Shown: piece by piece, positions 24,237 to 35,700 of the stretch
How the letters are laid out: each line of letters begins with the position of its first letter
Position numbering within the stretch: the first letter of the stretch is position 1
Source of the DNA: Castor canadensis
Taxonomy: Eukaryota > Chordata > Mammalia > Rodentia > Castoridae
Reading direction: 5' to 3'
DNA: 64,000 nucleotides
NCBI RefSeq assembly: GCF_047511655.1
Contig: NC_133391.1
Location: 134,634,906 to 134,698,905 of the forward strand
Position numbers and translations under genes: made by a program
Notes under the pieces: model-generated
What the model was told of the DNA's origin: nothing
Database searches by the model: none
Seen by the model: only the letters and a program-made list of their open reading frames with translations

Positions 24237-24920
24237 TTGAAATGGGTGGATGGGTGGTTGGGTTTTAGAAATAAGATAATAAAAATTTTCTAATTTTAGG
24301 CTCACTTGTGTTAGAGTCTAAAAAATGTAATGTGAAAAAAATAGAATTAATGGTGGCAGGTATTTTAATTGGGTAGAAAAAAGCCAAACTCTGTTACCTA
24401 TGTGCATAAAAATTGAAAGAAAATCTGATAATGAACTCTGATTCTGTCAGACATTTTTGGGAATTAGCTCTTTTCAGAAAAGGAAATGAATATTTTTGAT
24501 AACTTGTTACTATAGGCAAAATCATCTTTCAGCCCTTTTAAAGGCCTGAAATGTTCCTGTATTTCTAGTTTCACAGAATTTATTCCTTTTAAAATATAGA
24601 AATAAAATGGGAGAGTTTTTGCTTGCACTTACTTTTCTTTTAACCAATAAGATTCTATATGGTTAAAGAAAAGCTGAGAAAATGGTGGCTCCAGCTATTA
24701 TTTTTAAATCATAGTTTTACTTAAGTGAATTGTTCCTAAAGTTGTTTTTCTATTCTTAAAATAATTAATTATATTCCATTCTAATCATTTGCTGATTTAA
24801 CTGATGAATTTATAATTGAAATAAAGCCAAAGTCTTTAGTATAGGATGGGAATTTTTTTATTTCACTCCTTCTTACATACCCACAAATTATAGTTAGGGT
24901 TGTGTGTAATTTAAAAGGAA

Positions 24921-24923
<3 letters not shown>

Positions 24924-24974
<51 letters not shown>
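24924..24974. repeat. (TA)n microsatellite
   Basis: About 25 uninterrupted TA units. It is expected to be polymorphic in length. Confidence 0.97.
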
Positions 24975-24975
<1 letters not shown>

Positions 24976-26005
24976 TGTGTAACAGATAAAAGACATAAAT
25001 AGAAACTTCACAGAGAAGTGTAAGGGGCCAGTAAAAACATGAGAAGATTCACCTCACTAACAGAAAATGCAAATGAAATAACACAATACTATCTACATAA
25101 CATAGTCAAAGATTCTCTTTATTAGCTGGGTTAGTTACTTAAATTCATCAACAACAAAACTGAAAGGAAATGGCTAGAATCATAAATCATCGGATTATTA
25201 TTTATTCTGGATCCAAAGTGACTCTTCTAAAATAAAGGCAATGAAAACTACTGAGAACCTTAAATTAACATTTTGTAATTACATGTTCCAATTGTAATTT
25301 TCATAGATGTTTTTAATAATAAATGACATTTATTTTCATTTTATTCTATAACCATAATCCCATAATTGTTTATATTTGAAAGGGTTAAGACCTCAATGAA
25401 GCTTTTGTTTTTATCATTAGTGTCTTTATTACTGTGCTATTTATTTATATCACTTTCTTGAATGAAAGTTTTTTGTTCATGAAGAATTTTTAAGAAGGGT
25501 TTTAGAATACTGTATTTTTTGAATTTTTACAGGATTAGGAGTATCAGGCTCTGGCCTTCATAAACACTAGCTTGACTGTATATCACATTTTGGGTCAGAC
25601 TTTTGTTTCCAGCCTTTGTTAGATATTGCACATCATTGCCATGGATGCCACCAAGTCTAAGGTCACTGCCATCGTATCCTTGTTTTTCTGTCTGGATATA
25701 ATTATTCATCCTAATGTTTAGGAACTTTATCAGAATATATACTAGTGTTAATCAATCCTCGTCAATTTTTCCTTCCAGGAGCTTCTACTTGGTTTCTCCA
25801 GCCTCATTTCCCACCACCTTCTTTCTTGCATGGCGTTATCTCCCTGTGACTTGGCAAAGGCAAATCCTTACCCCACCCCACACCCACTCTGTCATTTGCT
25901 GTCATTATTTCTGTAGATTTAGCAGAAGCATCTCCTCTGGAGACTTCCTGCAGCCAATTCCGCAGGTGACGCCACGTCCCTCTTCCACTCCAATGAAATG
26001 TTACT
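24975..26005. other. Gene-free DNA upstream of the CpG island
   Basis: No exon is recognised. The 123-codon frame at 25714-26085 runs into a SINE and has no family resemblance. Confidence 0.45.
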
Positions 26006-26207
26006 TTATTATTATTTTTTTTGGTACTGGGGCTCGAACTCAGAGCCTACACCTTCAGCTACTCCACCAGCACTTTTTTGTGTGATGTATTTTTTTTGAG
26101 ATAGGGTTTCACGAACTATTTGCATCTGCTGGCTTTGAACCGACATCCTCTTGATCTCTGCCTCCTGAGTAGCTAGGATTACAGGCGTGAGCCACCGGCG
26201 CCCGGCG
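26006..26207 (-). mobile_element. B1-ID composite SINE, antisense
   Basis: On the minus strand it reads 'gccgggcgccggtggctcac', 'gcctgtaatcctagctactc', a B1-like body, an A-rich linker, then an ID-like right part ending 'gagttcgagccccagtacc' and an A-rich tail. Near-intact ends suggest a relatively young copy. It lies about 180 bp from the CpG island. A similar copy is at 29306-29498. Confidence 0.88.
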
Positions 26208-26731
26208 AAATGTAACATTGTTGGTACACAGAGTTACCATTAATGTTTCTGGCTTTCTCCTGCCCGAGATGGTGAGCTCCAAGGGAGGGAAACCTAATTT
26301 ATATCCCCAGAACTACTTCGGCAGTTTAGTAGGGTCCTGGTTGGGAGGAAGTTGGGGGTGTAGGATGGACCGCTTGCGAGCAGACTCCTGAGCGGCCGGC
26401 AGACCCGAGTGTCAATCTCGCAAAAGTGGATCGCGTGACACGCGAATGAATGCGCCCAGCCTTAAGGAACACTGATCCTATACTGCGTGGTGGGGTGAGA
26501 AAGCCTGAACTCACCCGCTGGGTTGTTAGCAAAACCTGCGCCAGGCAGGTGGCAGGGCACCAGGCTGAGTCAGGCGTCTGCTCTGCGGTACAACGACCTC
26601 CCTCCTGGGGAGAAGACCTTGGACTGTGTCGTCTATTTCTGGGCTCTTGCTCGCTTTCACCCAGCGTTGAGGGCCAGCCAAGCTTTCCATGCAGCTGTCC
26701 TCAGGGAACCTGTGGGGCAGGGTCTGTGGCT

Positions 26732-26820
26732 GCGGGGCGGAGCTAGAGACGCGCATGCTCCGTACTGCGTGCGGGGGGGGCGGAGCTAGCGGTGCGCATG
26801 CTCAGTGTTGAGCGTGGGGG
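26732..26820 (+). repeat. 43-bp tandem duplication carrying GC box and NRF1-like site
   Basis: Two diverged units are offset by 43 bp. Each contains ggggcggagctag followed about 4 bp later by gcgcatgctc and then a g-rich end. The first unit starts near 26732 and the second near 26775. The duplication doubles an Sp1/NRF1-like module about 140-200 bp upstream of the MOCS2A start codon. Confidence 0.8.
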
Positions 26821-26824
26821 AGGC

Positions 26825-26855
26825 GGGGGGACGGGGACGGGGACGGGGACGGGGA
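26825..26855 (+). promoter_or_regulatory. (GGGGAC)n repeat, predicted G-quadruplex
   Basis: Five runs of at least four G are separated by 'ac', which meets the usual G4 pattern with very short loops. It lies on the non-template strand about 90 bp upstream of the MOCS2A start and may fall in the 5' UTR or core promoter. Structure formation is predicted, not shown. Confidence 0.75.
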
Positions 26856-26940
26856 TTAAGAAGAAGCGCCATCCTCAGGGGCCTGCTCTCTGGGCCGCGC
26901 ATCCAGTGCGGTTCTGATCGGACTCTGGGGTGCTCTCGGG

Positions 26941-26958
26941 ATGGTTCCGCGATGCCAG
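26941..26958 (+). CDS. MOCS2: MOCS2A exon 1 coding part
   Basis: Six codons (MVPRCQ), followed by donor gtaagg at 26959. The exon extends upstream as 5' UTR inside the CpG island; its 5' limit cannot be set from sequence alone. Confidence 0.93.
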
Positions 26959-29708
26959 GTAAGGGTCGAGGCTCTGCGTGCGAGCTGGTCTGGGTGCCGA
27001 ACTGTCCCGACATGTCTGCTCCTCCGTTTTCTACGCGGACCCGGCGGGGTCCGCCAGCTCTTCCTCCCTTCACCCCAATCCCCTCAACCCCTGTACCCCG
27101 CACCCCGCCCTGGCCCGGTCTTGGGTCCCCAGGCCCCACCGTCTGGTACTCCACCCTGGTTCGCTCCTGCTGCGCACCAAAGTCAAGTCCACTCCATCAA
27201 CTCTTGAGCCCAGGTCATTTCTGAAGGTCCCTGGACCATTTTTGGCCCTGTCAGATTATTCGTTTTGATGAAGACACATTTTTAAGTTTAAAAAATGCAT
27301 TTAATTAAGAAATATTGTGAAGGAATATGCTTCACCTGTGGATTTACAAACCGTGGATTATTTGCCCCGCTGTGGTGGTTTTATAAAGTTGTACGGAGTG
27401 ACGGATCTGGTTACCAGGCTGATTGCCCATGTTTGCCCTAGGAAATACCAGTTTATCCTGTATTTCAAATCCATTTGCTGATCTAAATGTCAGGTTTTGT
27501 AAATTGCATAACTTAATCCTTGGCTCTGGGTCCAATGTAGACTGGAACCAAAGGTGATTTGACCACTCTGAAAACAAGTCATTCCCTGATTTATCATTTA
27601 TTTTAAATGTGTAATTCATCGCGTTATTCAAACATTTGTTCACTGCTTTTAGAAAAGACGCTATAATTTTACTTCAATTGAAGACAGATTTAACATGTTT
27701 TCTAAGGAGATGGACTTAAGATATTAATAATGGCATACTTAAGTTTGTAATACTAAAAAGCAAACAGAAATTTGTCTGGATTGTGTTTAGAACAGTTATT
27801 TCCAAAATTTAAATTTGTAGATATACTGAAAGTTTTTTTATGGGCAGTTTAATTTTCCCTTACTTACAGAATTTGTCTTTGATTCAGACAATACATTTGG
27901 AAAATGAGAACACTCAGTGTGGGCAGTTAGAAGAGGACTGTGTGTTATTACTGAAAGCATTTTCCTTTCAGGTTGAAGTATTGTATTTTGCAAAAAGTGC
28001 TGAAATAGCAGGAGTTCGATCAGAGACTATCTCTGTGTCACAAGAAATAAAAGCATTGCAGCTGTGGAACGAGATAGAAGCTCGACATCCCGGGTAATTA
28101 AACATTCGTACAGTGCATATGATGGACACTTTATTATTTTTAAAATGTATAAATGAGAAAAGTTAAAGGTTAATTTTTATTTCCAGGCTTAATGTTAAGA
28201 AGGGTCATTAGTTTTATTTTTCTGGAGCTACTCCAGGAATCTTAAACTTTGGTATTTAGAAATGCTGAATTCCTTAAGGAACATTAAAGATAATTTGCTA
28301 AAAAGAATGTGTACTGAGATACTCCCAGACGGACATGGTGATATCATTTATAATTATTTTTGTAATTAATAAAATACTGAAAATGTAAATTCTGCATTTT
28401 TATAGGCTAAAATGAAATTTTTACAAATTCTCTTAAAAATGTGCTTTTTAAACTCTTTTTTGGACCTGTTCCTCTCTTTAGAACACTTAGAATAGAAATT
28501 TCTAACACTAAAAGAAGAATGAGCTACAAAACTATAAATGCCACTGAGCTTTTGTTTTGCAATATCAATCCCCCCATCATTCTTGAAAATCTATAACTTT
28601 ACTGTAATCATTCTTACCACATGTGCTTTTGAAACTAAACATGAAAGTAACTTATTTTAAGGGTGTTCCAGGGCTGTTAATGGTGCCACCTAAGTGTATA
28701 TAGCTGTATAATCTGGAACACGTAGTGCTATTCACCATGTGTATTAAAGAGAAAGCTATACCTTCTTGACTTCATGCCTTTTAATTTATTTTTACAGTGT
28801 CCTGACAATCAGTGAAAACTGATGGGGCCCCTGTCCTATTGTATTTTTGACCTATCTGCAGGGAGACCGCTGGTCTAGTGGGAGATTCTTGGCTACACCT
28901 ACTTAGTATGCTTGGATACCTAGAAAGAAGGTCCATGGAAGGGCCATGTACTGACTAGGAAATTTTTCTTTTGTTTTGAACTGATTTGAATGTTGCCTCC
29001 TGTTTAGTTTTTTGCTTTGTTTTGTTTTTAGGTGCAAAGCAATAGAGTTTTATTAGGAAAGGAAAGCAGGAGAAAGAGCAGTGACTTCCATGTGGGAGAG
29101 GCTGGAGGAAAGCAGTCCAAGCCTTCCAGTCTAGTTTTTGATTGTGCTTGCTTAATTTCTTAAGACAGACAGCCCTCAGTAACAGCAGTTAGCAGTTTGA
29201 TGTGTTCTTTGCAATGCATAATTATGTTTTTCAGTGGATATCTCCTTTTCACAGATATGAGTTAGTGACTTTGCAGGTGATACTTCCTGCAATAACAATA
29301 ACATCTTTTTTTTGTGGTTCTGGGGTTTGAACTCAGTGCCTACACCTTGAGTTACTCCACCAGCCCTTTTATGTGATGGGAGTTTTTCGAGATAAGGCCT
29401 CATGAACTGTTTGCCTGGGCTGGCTTCAAACCACCATCCTCCTGATCACTGCCTCTTTAGTAGCTAGGATTATAGGTGTGAGACACCGGCACCCGGCTTA
29501 CAATAATATCTTTTATTTAAGCTGAAGGGATTGGAAGTCTATTACACATTGAAACTTCTCATCAGACCTTTTCTCCTTCAGATTGGCTGATGTTAGAAAT
29601 CAAGTGATATTTGCTGTTCGTCAAGAGTATGTCGAACTTGGAGATCAACTCCTCCTGCTTCAACCAGGAGACGAAATTGCCATTATTCCCCCCATTAGTG
29701 GAGGGTAG
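26941..29708 (+). CDS. MOCS2: MOCS2A, molybdopterin synthase small subunit (3 coding exons)
   Basis: MOCS2A is the sulfur-carrier subunit of molybdopterin synthase. A thiocarboxylate on its C-terminal glycine donates the dithiolene sulfurs that turn cyclic pyranopterin monophosphate into molybdopterin, in the cytosol. The coding exons 26941-26958, 27972-28093 and 29582-29708 sum to 267 nt, giving 88 residues plus stop, the same length as human. It begins MVPRCQ and ends PPISGG; the Gly-Gly end is the functional motif of this ubiquitin-like (beta-grasp, MoaD) family. The ATG at 26941 has G at -3 and +4, a strong context, and matches the family N-terminus. All introns are GT-AG. The stop at 29706 lies inside the MOCS2B frame, so the mRNA is bicistronic. 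Identification rests on near-identity to the human protein as I remember it. Confidence 0.97.
26959..27971 (+). other. MOCS2: MOCS2 intron 1
   Basis: The first ~200 bp are GC-rich island; the rest is AT-rich. It ends with acceptor ttcctttcag. No other gene or repeat is recognised inside. Confidence 0.85.
27972..28093 (+). CDS. MOCS2: MOCS2A exon 2
   Basis: 122 nt from VEVLYFAKSAE to EARHP plus two bases of a glycine codon, then donor gtaatt. It is preceded by a polypyrimidine tract and cag. Confidence 0.97.
28094..29581 (+). other. MOCS2: MOCS2 intron 2
   Basis: 1.49 kb with no exon inside. It carries an antisense B1-ID SINE at 29306-29498, only 83 bp from the next exon. It ends with acceptor ctccttcag. 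Confidence 0.85.
29294..29513 (-). mobile_element. B1-ID composite SINE, antisense, with target-site duplication
   Basis: The minus strand reads 'agccgggtgccggtgtctca'-type B1 start, B1 body, linker and ID-like part ending 'gagttcaaaccccag' with an A tail. The flanks acaataacatctttt (29294-29308) and acaataatatctttt (29499-29513) are a near-perfect duplication. Confidence 0.87.
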
Positions 29709-29726
29709 AACTTTTAAGCCATCTAG
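29582..29726 (+). CDS. MOCS2: MOCS2 exon 3, bicistronic exon coding for both subunits
   Basis: 145 nt. The MOCS2A frame runs 29582-29708. The MOCS2B frame starts at ATG 29629 in another register and continues through donor gtatgt at 29727. Bases 29629-29708 are read in both frames. Confidence 0.96.
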
Positions 29727-32700
29727 GTATGTGAAATTTACTTTTCTTAAGGAGTCTCATGGAGATGGATCATACAGATGATAACTTGTGTAAGGTTTGC
29801 TGTTACTGCATATTCTTTGCAAGTCTGTCTGCACCTGTTCTTTTAGACTGATACAGCATCTCTTGATTGGTACCTACCACCTCTGCATCAACTCTATTGC
29901 AAGCTATTTAATATTCCTTTGATGTCTTCATTATACTCATTTAACATATTTTGGTGGTTTTTTTTTTTTTTTGAGCTCTTATTGTGTATATGTCAGGCAT
30001 AGTGCTAGACTGGAGAGTTAATATCCGCTGTTTGCTGGTGAGAAAATTGAAATTCATGAAGTTAAAAAACTTGACTTTGGAGGTCAGATATGCTGGCACA
30101 CATTTGAAATCCTGGCTACTTGGGAGGCAGAGGCAGGAGTATCACAAGTTCAATAGTATATTTGGAGAAAGCATGCTTCTCTTAAGGATAGTCAGAAAGA
30201 AGCTCATTTTTTTGTCATCTGAAGAATAAGTAAGGTGAAAATTAACAATTATATCCCTGATTAAAAACTCTTAACTTAGGAAGAAAAAAACTTCAATAAT
30301 ATTTTTTTCCAAAATCAGTGATAAATATATGCAGTAGCAAATCCTTGGTTCCTTTAAAGAAAGGAATAAGCTAAAGATGCCTGTTTAATTTTTCATCTAT
30401 TCCCCCCCAATACCCCATTTTTCAGGAGGGCAATGTGACAAAAAATGAAGAACAGGTCTGGAGAGTTGATTACTCAGCATGTCCCTCCTCAGAGGTCTGT
30501 CTCAGGCCCACTCCTGAAAACTATAGAATTCCTTGTTAGATCTGTATCTCAATTCTATTTGGACACTGTGATGAGCATATCACTATTACAATTTCAGAAG
30601 GTTCTAAGATGCTTTTTTCAGAATTTAGAATTTATTCAGCAAGTGTACACTGTCATAAAAAATGTGTGAGTTTCTGATGATTACTGCTGTGCTTTGGAAA
30701 GATCAGAAAGATTACTCAGTATCATTGTGTATTATTTGTGTGTCTTTAGTAGGATTTGTGTGAGGTCATTTTAGAACCTGCCAGCTAGGTTTGATAGTCA
30801 TGTACAATCAGAAGTTGTGGGTATAGTTTGAAGCTCATAGAACCTATTTGGGTTACCTGTTTCTCACTGCAAGAAAAAGAGAAGAAGCACATATGGTATG
30901 TACAGAAGTAAAAAGTCTTGGAATCTTATGGTAAATTAATACTTGTACTTTTCTTTTTAGTAGTAGGCAGGTGATAGGGAAACAAACACTACATTTATTA
31001 AGACTTCTTGTTTGGAATTTCAACATCTTGAGTGAGTCCTTAACAACTTCTTTGAGCTGCCTTTCATTTTTTAATTCAGATGAAACCTCAGGATTTATAA
31101 TTATACTTCCTATGGTCCAGCCTACTTACTGGTCCAGCCTGAGGGCCTCCTCTCTCCTTTGCTCTCTATACTTTGCCTCCTGAAGAGCACTTCATGCTCT
31201 TTCTTGCCCCAGAGTCTTCACATTTGTCATCCCCTCTGTTTACCTGGGGCCCTTTCCCTGTTTCTCCATATGGCTGCCTTCTTTTAGGTCTCAGCTTTAA
31301 GTATTGCCTCTTAAGAGAGACCTTTGGATCCCCTTACCTCTTATAGCCCTCATGCCCTGTCTCAGAACCTTGTTTATTTCTATAAGCTCTTCACTTCATG
31401 AAACCATTCTGATATAGGCACCCTGAAGAAAAGACCCTGTACTTTTGTTCCTTGGTTTGTAGCTGGTGCTTAAGGCAGTCTCTAGCCCTTAGTGAGTACG
31501 TATTAGTGGTTCTTAGTGAGTATATGATAATGCTTGCTGAATTAAATGAGAAATGCAAGACACTGCAGAACACCTGGGGGATAGGTGTGCAGTTTATATC
31601 CTTATTTCCTCTGTAACTTAATGGGGCTTGTGTCAGATTGTGGAGGGAACTTAGTTCCTATGAAATCACCATGTTCCTGCTTTCCCTCTCTCATTTTTGA
31701 TTAAAGGAAACGGCAGTTCTAGGTGTAAGTTTTGGTTACATAGTGATTAGAGGTGATGTGTATGTAAATGAAAGTGTTGATATCTCAATTACACAATGAT
31801 GAGAGACATAAGTAGTAGTTACAGGATTGGAGTAAGTTGGCATATGAGACAGATTACATTTTAGAGATCATTCTCATTGGATCCCTTTATAATGTCTAAT
31901 TCATTAGGGATGTTTATGAATATATTAATTTTACTAAAATTTTATACTTGCATATTTTTATCATTCAGATCAAGTTATGCCTTCTAACGTATTTAGTATA
32001 GAAAAACATAGATGAAAACAGCCTAATAAGTTCAATGTTTTGCCTATAGTATGTGTGAAGGTTTATTAATATCTTATTTCTAGGAATGATATGGATGAAG
32101 TTGAAGAGAAACCCAAAGACATAATAAAATTCACTGCTGAGAATCTTTCAGTAGATGAAGTCTCACAGTTGGTGATTTCTCCCCTTTGTGGTGCAATATC
32201 CCTATTTGTAGGTGAGTTGTAATTTCACAGTATGCATTAACTGCACAAGAGAGTAGAAATTAGTAAGGGCTCCCCATGTTCATCGTTAATGGTCAGAGGA
32301 CTTAAGATACTAAACAATGAACTCCAGTTGCTCATGAAAATGGATAGAACTTTAAAAAAAAGTTCTTAAAACTTAAAAAAACTAAGAAAGTTTTTCTTTT
32401 GATAGTTTTAATAACCTTCAGATTAATCTATATTAAATTACCAGGCTTAAAAGAGGTATGATAAAAGTTTTTGCTAGGAGAGAAAGTTCTGTATATTCTA
32501 AATATTGAGGAAAAAATGTACATGAACATATGCTGGGAACAAAAACATTTTCCTTTTCAATATTTAATGCAGTTAGTAAGAAATGGAATATAGCCTGTTT
32601 TGTCAAATGAATGTTTTCAGTCACCTTGTTTATTTATTTTAATTTTATTTTCTTACCATCTTTGAGATAATTATCTTTTGTTTTCCTAAACAACTTTTGT

Positions 32701-35700
32701 TTCTAGAAAAGTTCAAAGTAATTTTTAGACAAATGGCAAGTTGCTTGTTCACAATTCAGAAGTAATCCTTTTTTATTTGTTAATGTATGATTTCTATTGT
32801 AAAGGAAAGTTTTATTTTAATTGTGGGGTTTTTTTCCTCTTTTTTAGGGACTACAAGAAATAACTTTGAAGGCAAAAAGGTCATTAGTTTAGAATATGAA
32901 GCATACCTACCAATGGCAGAAAATGAAATCAGAAAAATTTATAGTGACATTAGGCAGAAATGGCCAGTTAAACACATAGCAGTGTTCCATCGACTTGGGT
33001 ATGATTTGCTTTACCAATTTGAAAGTTAAGTGTAGTTGTTTTCCATCTCTGTACTGATGCTAAGTCTGGATGCTTTCTTAGGAATCCTACATTAATTACC
33101 ATGAAAGGAAGATTTGTGTGTTGTGTGTTATTTCTGGAGGACAGTGGAGATGGTACCAATACCTTCAATGGCTTCTGGTTCAGTTTGAACTGCTTCTTTT
33201 GCTATAATGAATTGCAGATGTACCAAGACTTCCAGGCCCTGGAGCTATGTGCCTGGATGAATGTGTGCTAAAGTTCTTGAGGCCTTTTGAAAATTATTTT
33301 ATGCCCTGGACTCAGTTTATATGAGTCTGCTACAGATAATGGAATGATTAAAATAGTTTGCCTTTTTGTACCACTAAAAAGAGCAGAGTTCTAGGCTTTA
33401 AAATGAAGCCAAAAATTAAGATTACATTTGTCATATTAATTATCTTGTTATTAAGTATAAATTTATTAATAACCAGTAAATTTATTAGTAATTAATATTT
33501 TCAATATTCTTAATATTTATTGCTATTACTTTAAATTATATGTTGCATTTACATGGTAATTTTGTATCTCTAGGCACTACCTGGCACTGTGCCTTATTTG
33601 GATCAGATGTATGTTGAGTCATCCAAAGAACCCTTTCTTCTTCCCCATCAAAGAGTTTTTGTAAATAGGTGCTAACAAATTATCCACAACATCAGCTCAG
33701 TATTACCTCTGCTGAATTTAATTGGGAAGAATTACTGTTTTCTAACTAAACTTGATGCTTAAATAAAATAGAATTACAGTATAGTTCTAATGTATAACTG
33801 GATTTTTTTTTACTTCTGTAGTAGATTCTTTAACATATACATTAGGAGATGATGGTAATTTTTTTCTTCATCCTGTTAAAGCTTGGTTCCAGTGTCAGAA
33901 GCAAGCATAATTATTGCTGTGTCCTCAGCCCACAGGGCTGCATCCCTTGAAGCTGTGAGCTATGCCATAGATACTTTAAAAGCCAAGGTGCCCATATGGA
34001 AAAAGGTAAGCTAAGAAAATATTTCATTTTGCCACAGGAACATGATTTTTCTCAGGAATGCTTAGGTAAAACGTAAGGAATAATGCTTTGTATTCATGTG
34101 CCGACCTTGACTATAGAATCTTGTTTTCCTTAAATGTGAAATAGTGCATTTATGTAATATCTCCTTTCCAGAATTGTTAAGCATGAAAAATAAGTGCCCC
34201 AAAGAATGTGTAGCACAGGATAGACCTTAACAAGCACTATTAGTTAGAATTCCTAGTCTGCACTGTTCAGTGGCTCATGAATGAATCATTTTTCATGGAT
34301 TAGAATTCCAGTCAATTGGAGAATCTTTCTTTTGGAGAGTGAGAATAATATCTATCTACTTAGACACTGGTTAAAAGAGAAGTTCCTCAAGGCAAAAGAA
34401 CCTTTTCCTAATGTTCCTATTTTTAGGAAAATAACCAACCAAGCAGGCAAAACAATGAGATACTGCTATGTCTGAGAAAATGCATAGTGAATGGATTTAA
34501 AAACATAAGTAGGTGCTGGATGCAGTGGCACACAACTGTAATCACAAGTTGTGTTACAGGAGGATCACAAGTTCAAGTCCAGTCTGGCTTAAATAGCTAG
34601 ATTCTGTGTCAAGAAAATATGAAAAGGAAATTCTGACTTTATGTCACTAAGCCAAACCAATCCAGAGGAAATAATTCTCTAGTGAAACAGAGCTCTGAGG
34701 GATGAAATCTCCTAATTTCTCCATTGATGCTGTTACATTGACAGTGAGATTGTTCTGCACTTGAAAAGCTGTAATTACACATCTAAGTCCAGAATTGCCT
34801 TCAGCGTTGTGACTATTGGCAAAGCTGAGGAATTAATGAGTATCTCTGTGGATCAGAAGAACAGAGCAGATGGCCAGGACTTTAATGGTGACCTTCTCTG
34901 TCCTTGCAGGAGCCTCCACTCAAGTAGTACTATGAACCAGGGCCTGGGAAATGTAGTGACTATGGTTTTAGGAAATACTTTTGGAAGTGAAGCTCAAATA
35001 TCTAGTTGGTTTGCTATGAACAAGGCAGTCACAATTTTATTAGAACATGAGGCAGGCCCAAAAGAGGTAGGAGGAACATTCCGAATGAACTTCAAAACCT
35101 AGATGGCAAAAATACCTTTCTTTATGAGGGAGGGGAGAAGGGACAGTCAGATGGCAGAAAATAGAGGAAGGGGTAGCCCCAGAAAATGAGGGCAAAGGGC
35201 GGGAGTTGGGGTATATCCTTACTTTTACAATTCAAGGAGTAGCTGGGTTTTCCTATTTCCTTTCTCTGTCTGGGAGAGTTTGGGGAAGGGATAGGTGTTC
35301 AGAAACATGTGTCCTTAGAATTTAGAGCAAACAGGAAGCCATGATATCACCAAATGGAACTGTCACTGGTCAGGATCAGTGACTGACCCTCATTAGATGG
35401 AAATGGAGACCTTCAGATCAGGAATTCAAAGTGGCTGCTTTGAGAAAATCTCAGTGAACTCTGGGACAACTCAGAAAAGCAGCTCTGAAATTTTCTTAGA
35501 AATTTAAGCAGAGATTGAGATAACTACCTTTCTCCCCTGCAAAAAAAAAAAAAAAAAAGGTAAAAACTATAATGAATGAACTGAAGGACAGCTGAATTTG
35601 AATTCCTCTCCCACTGAAATGGAACCTGATTAGCATGGTACGAAAAAGTGGTAAGTCCTTCTTCCCCCTCCTTTCCACAGTTACCTAAATTCTAGTTCTC

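Larger units (their letters stand above)
26380..27180. promoter_or_regulatory. MOCS2: CpG island promoter of MOCS2
   Basis: The region is abruptly GC-rich with many CpG dinucleotides, unlike its AT-rich surroundings. It covers the first coding exon (26941-26958) and the start of intron 1. GC boxes (ggggcgg) occur at 26734-26740 and 26777-26783 and NRF1-like cores (gcgcatgc) at 26751 and 26794. No TATA box is obvious, which fits a housekeeping gene with dispersed starts. Long open frames inside (for example 26805-27224) come from the GC bias. CpG-island promoters are often bidirectional, but no divergent gene can be supported here. Confidence 0.85.
29727..32083 (+). other. MOCS2: MOCS2 intron 3
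   Basis: 2.36 kb. It contains a partial B1 (30080-30152) and an L2 fragment (31120-31560). No additional coding exon fits the protein. Acceptor is atttctag. Confidence 0.85.

Noticed and set aside
24924-24974. TA-rich regulatory element or origin
   Set aside because: It is a plain (TA)n microsatellite.
26786-27268. Several 88-139 codon frames on both strands around the CpG island
   Set aside because: GC bias removes stop codons. They ignore the clear donor at 26959, and only the 18-nt MOCS2A exon fits a known protein.
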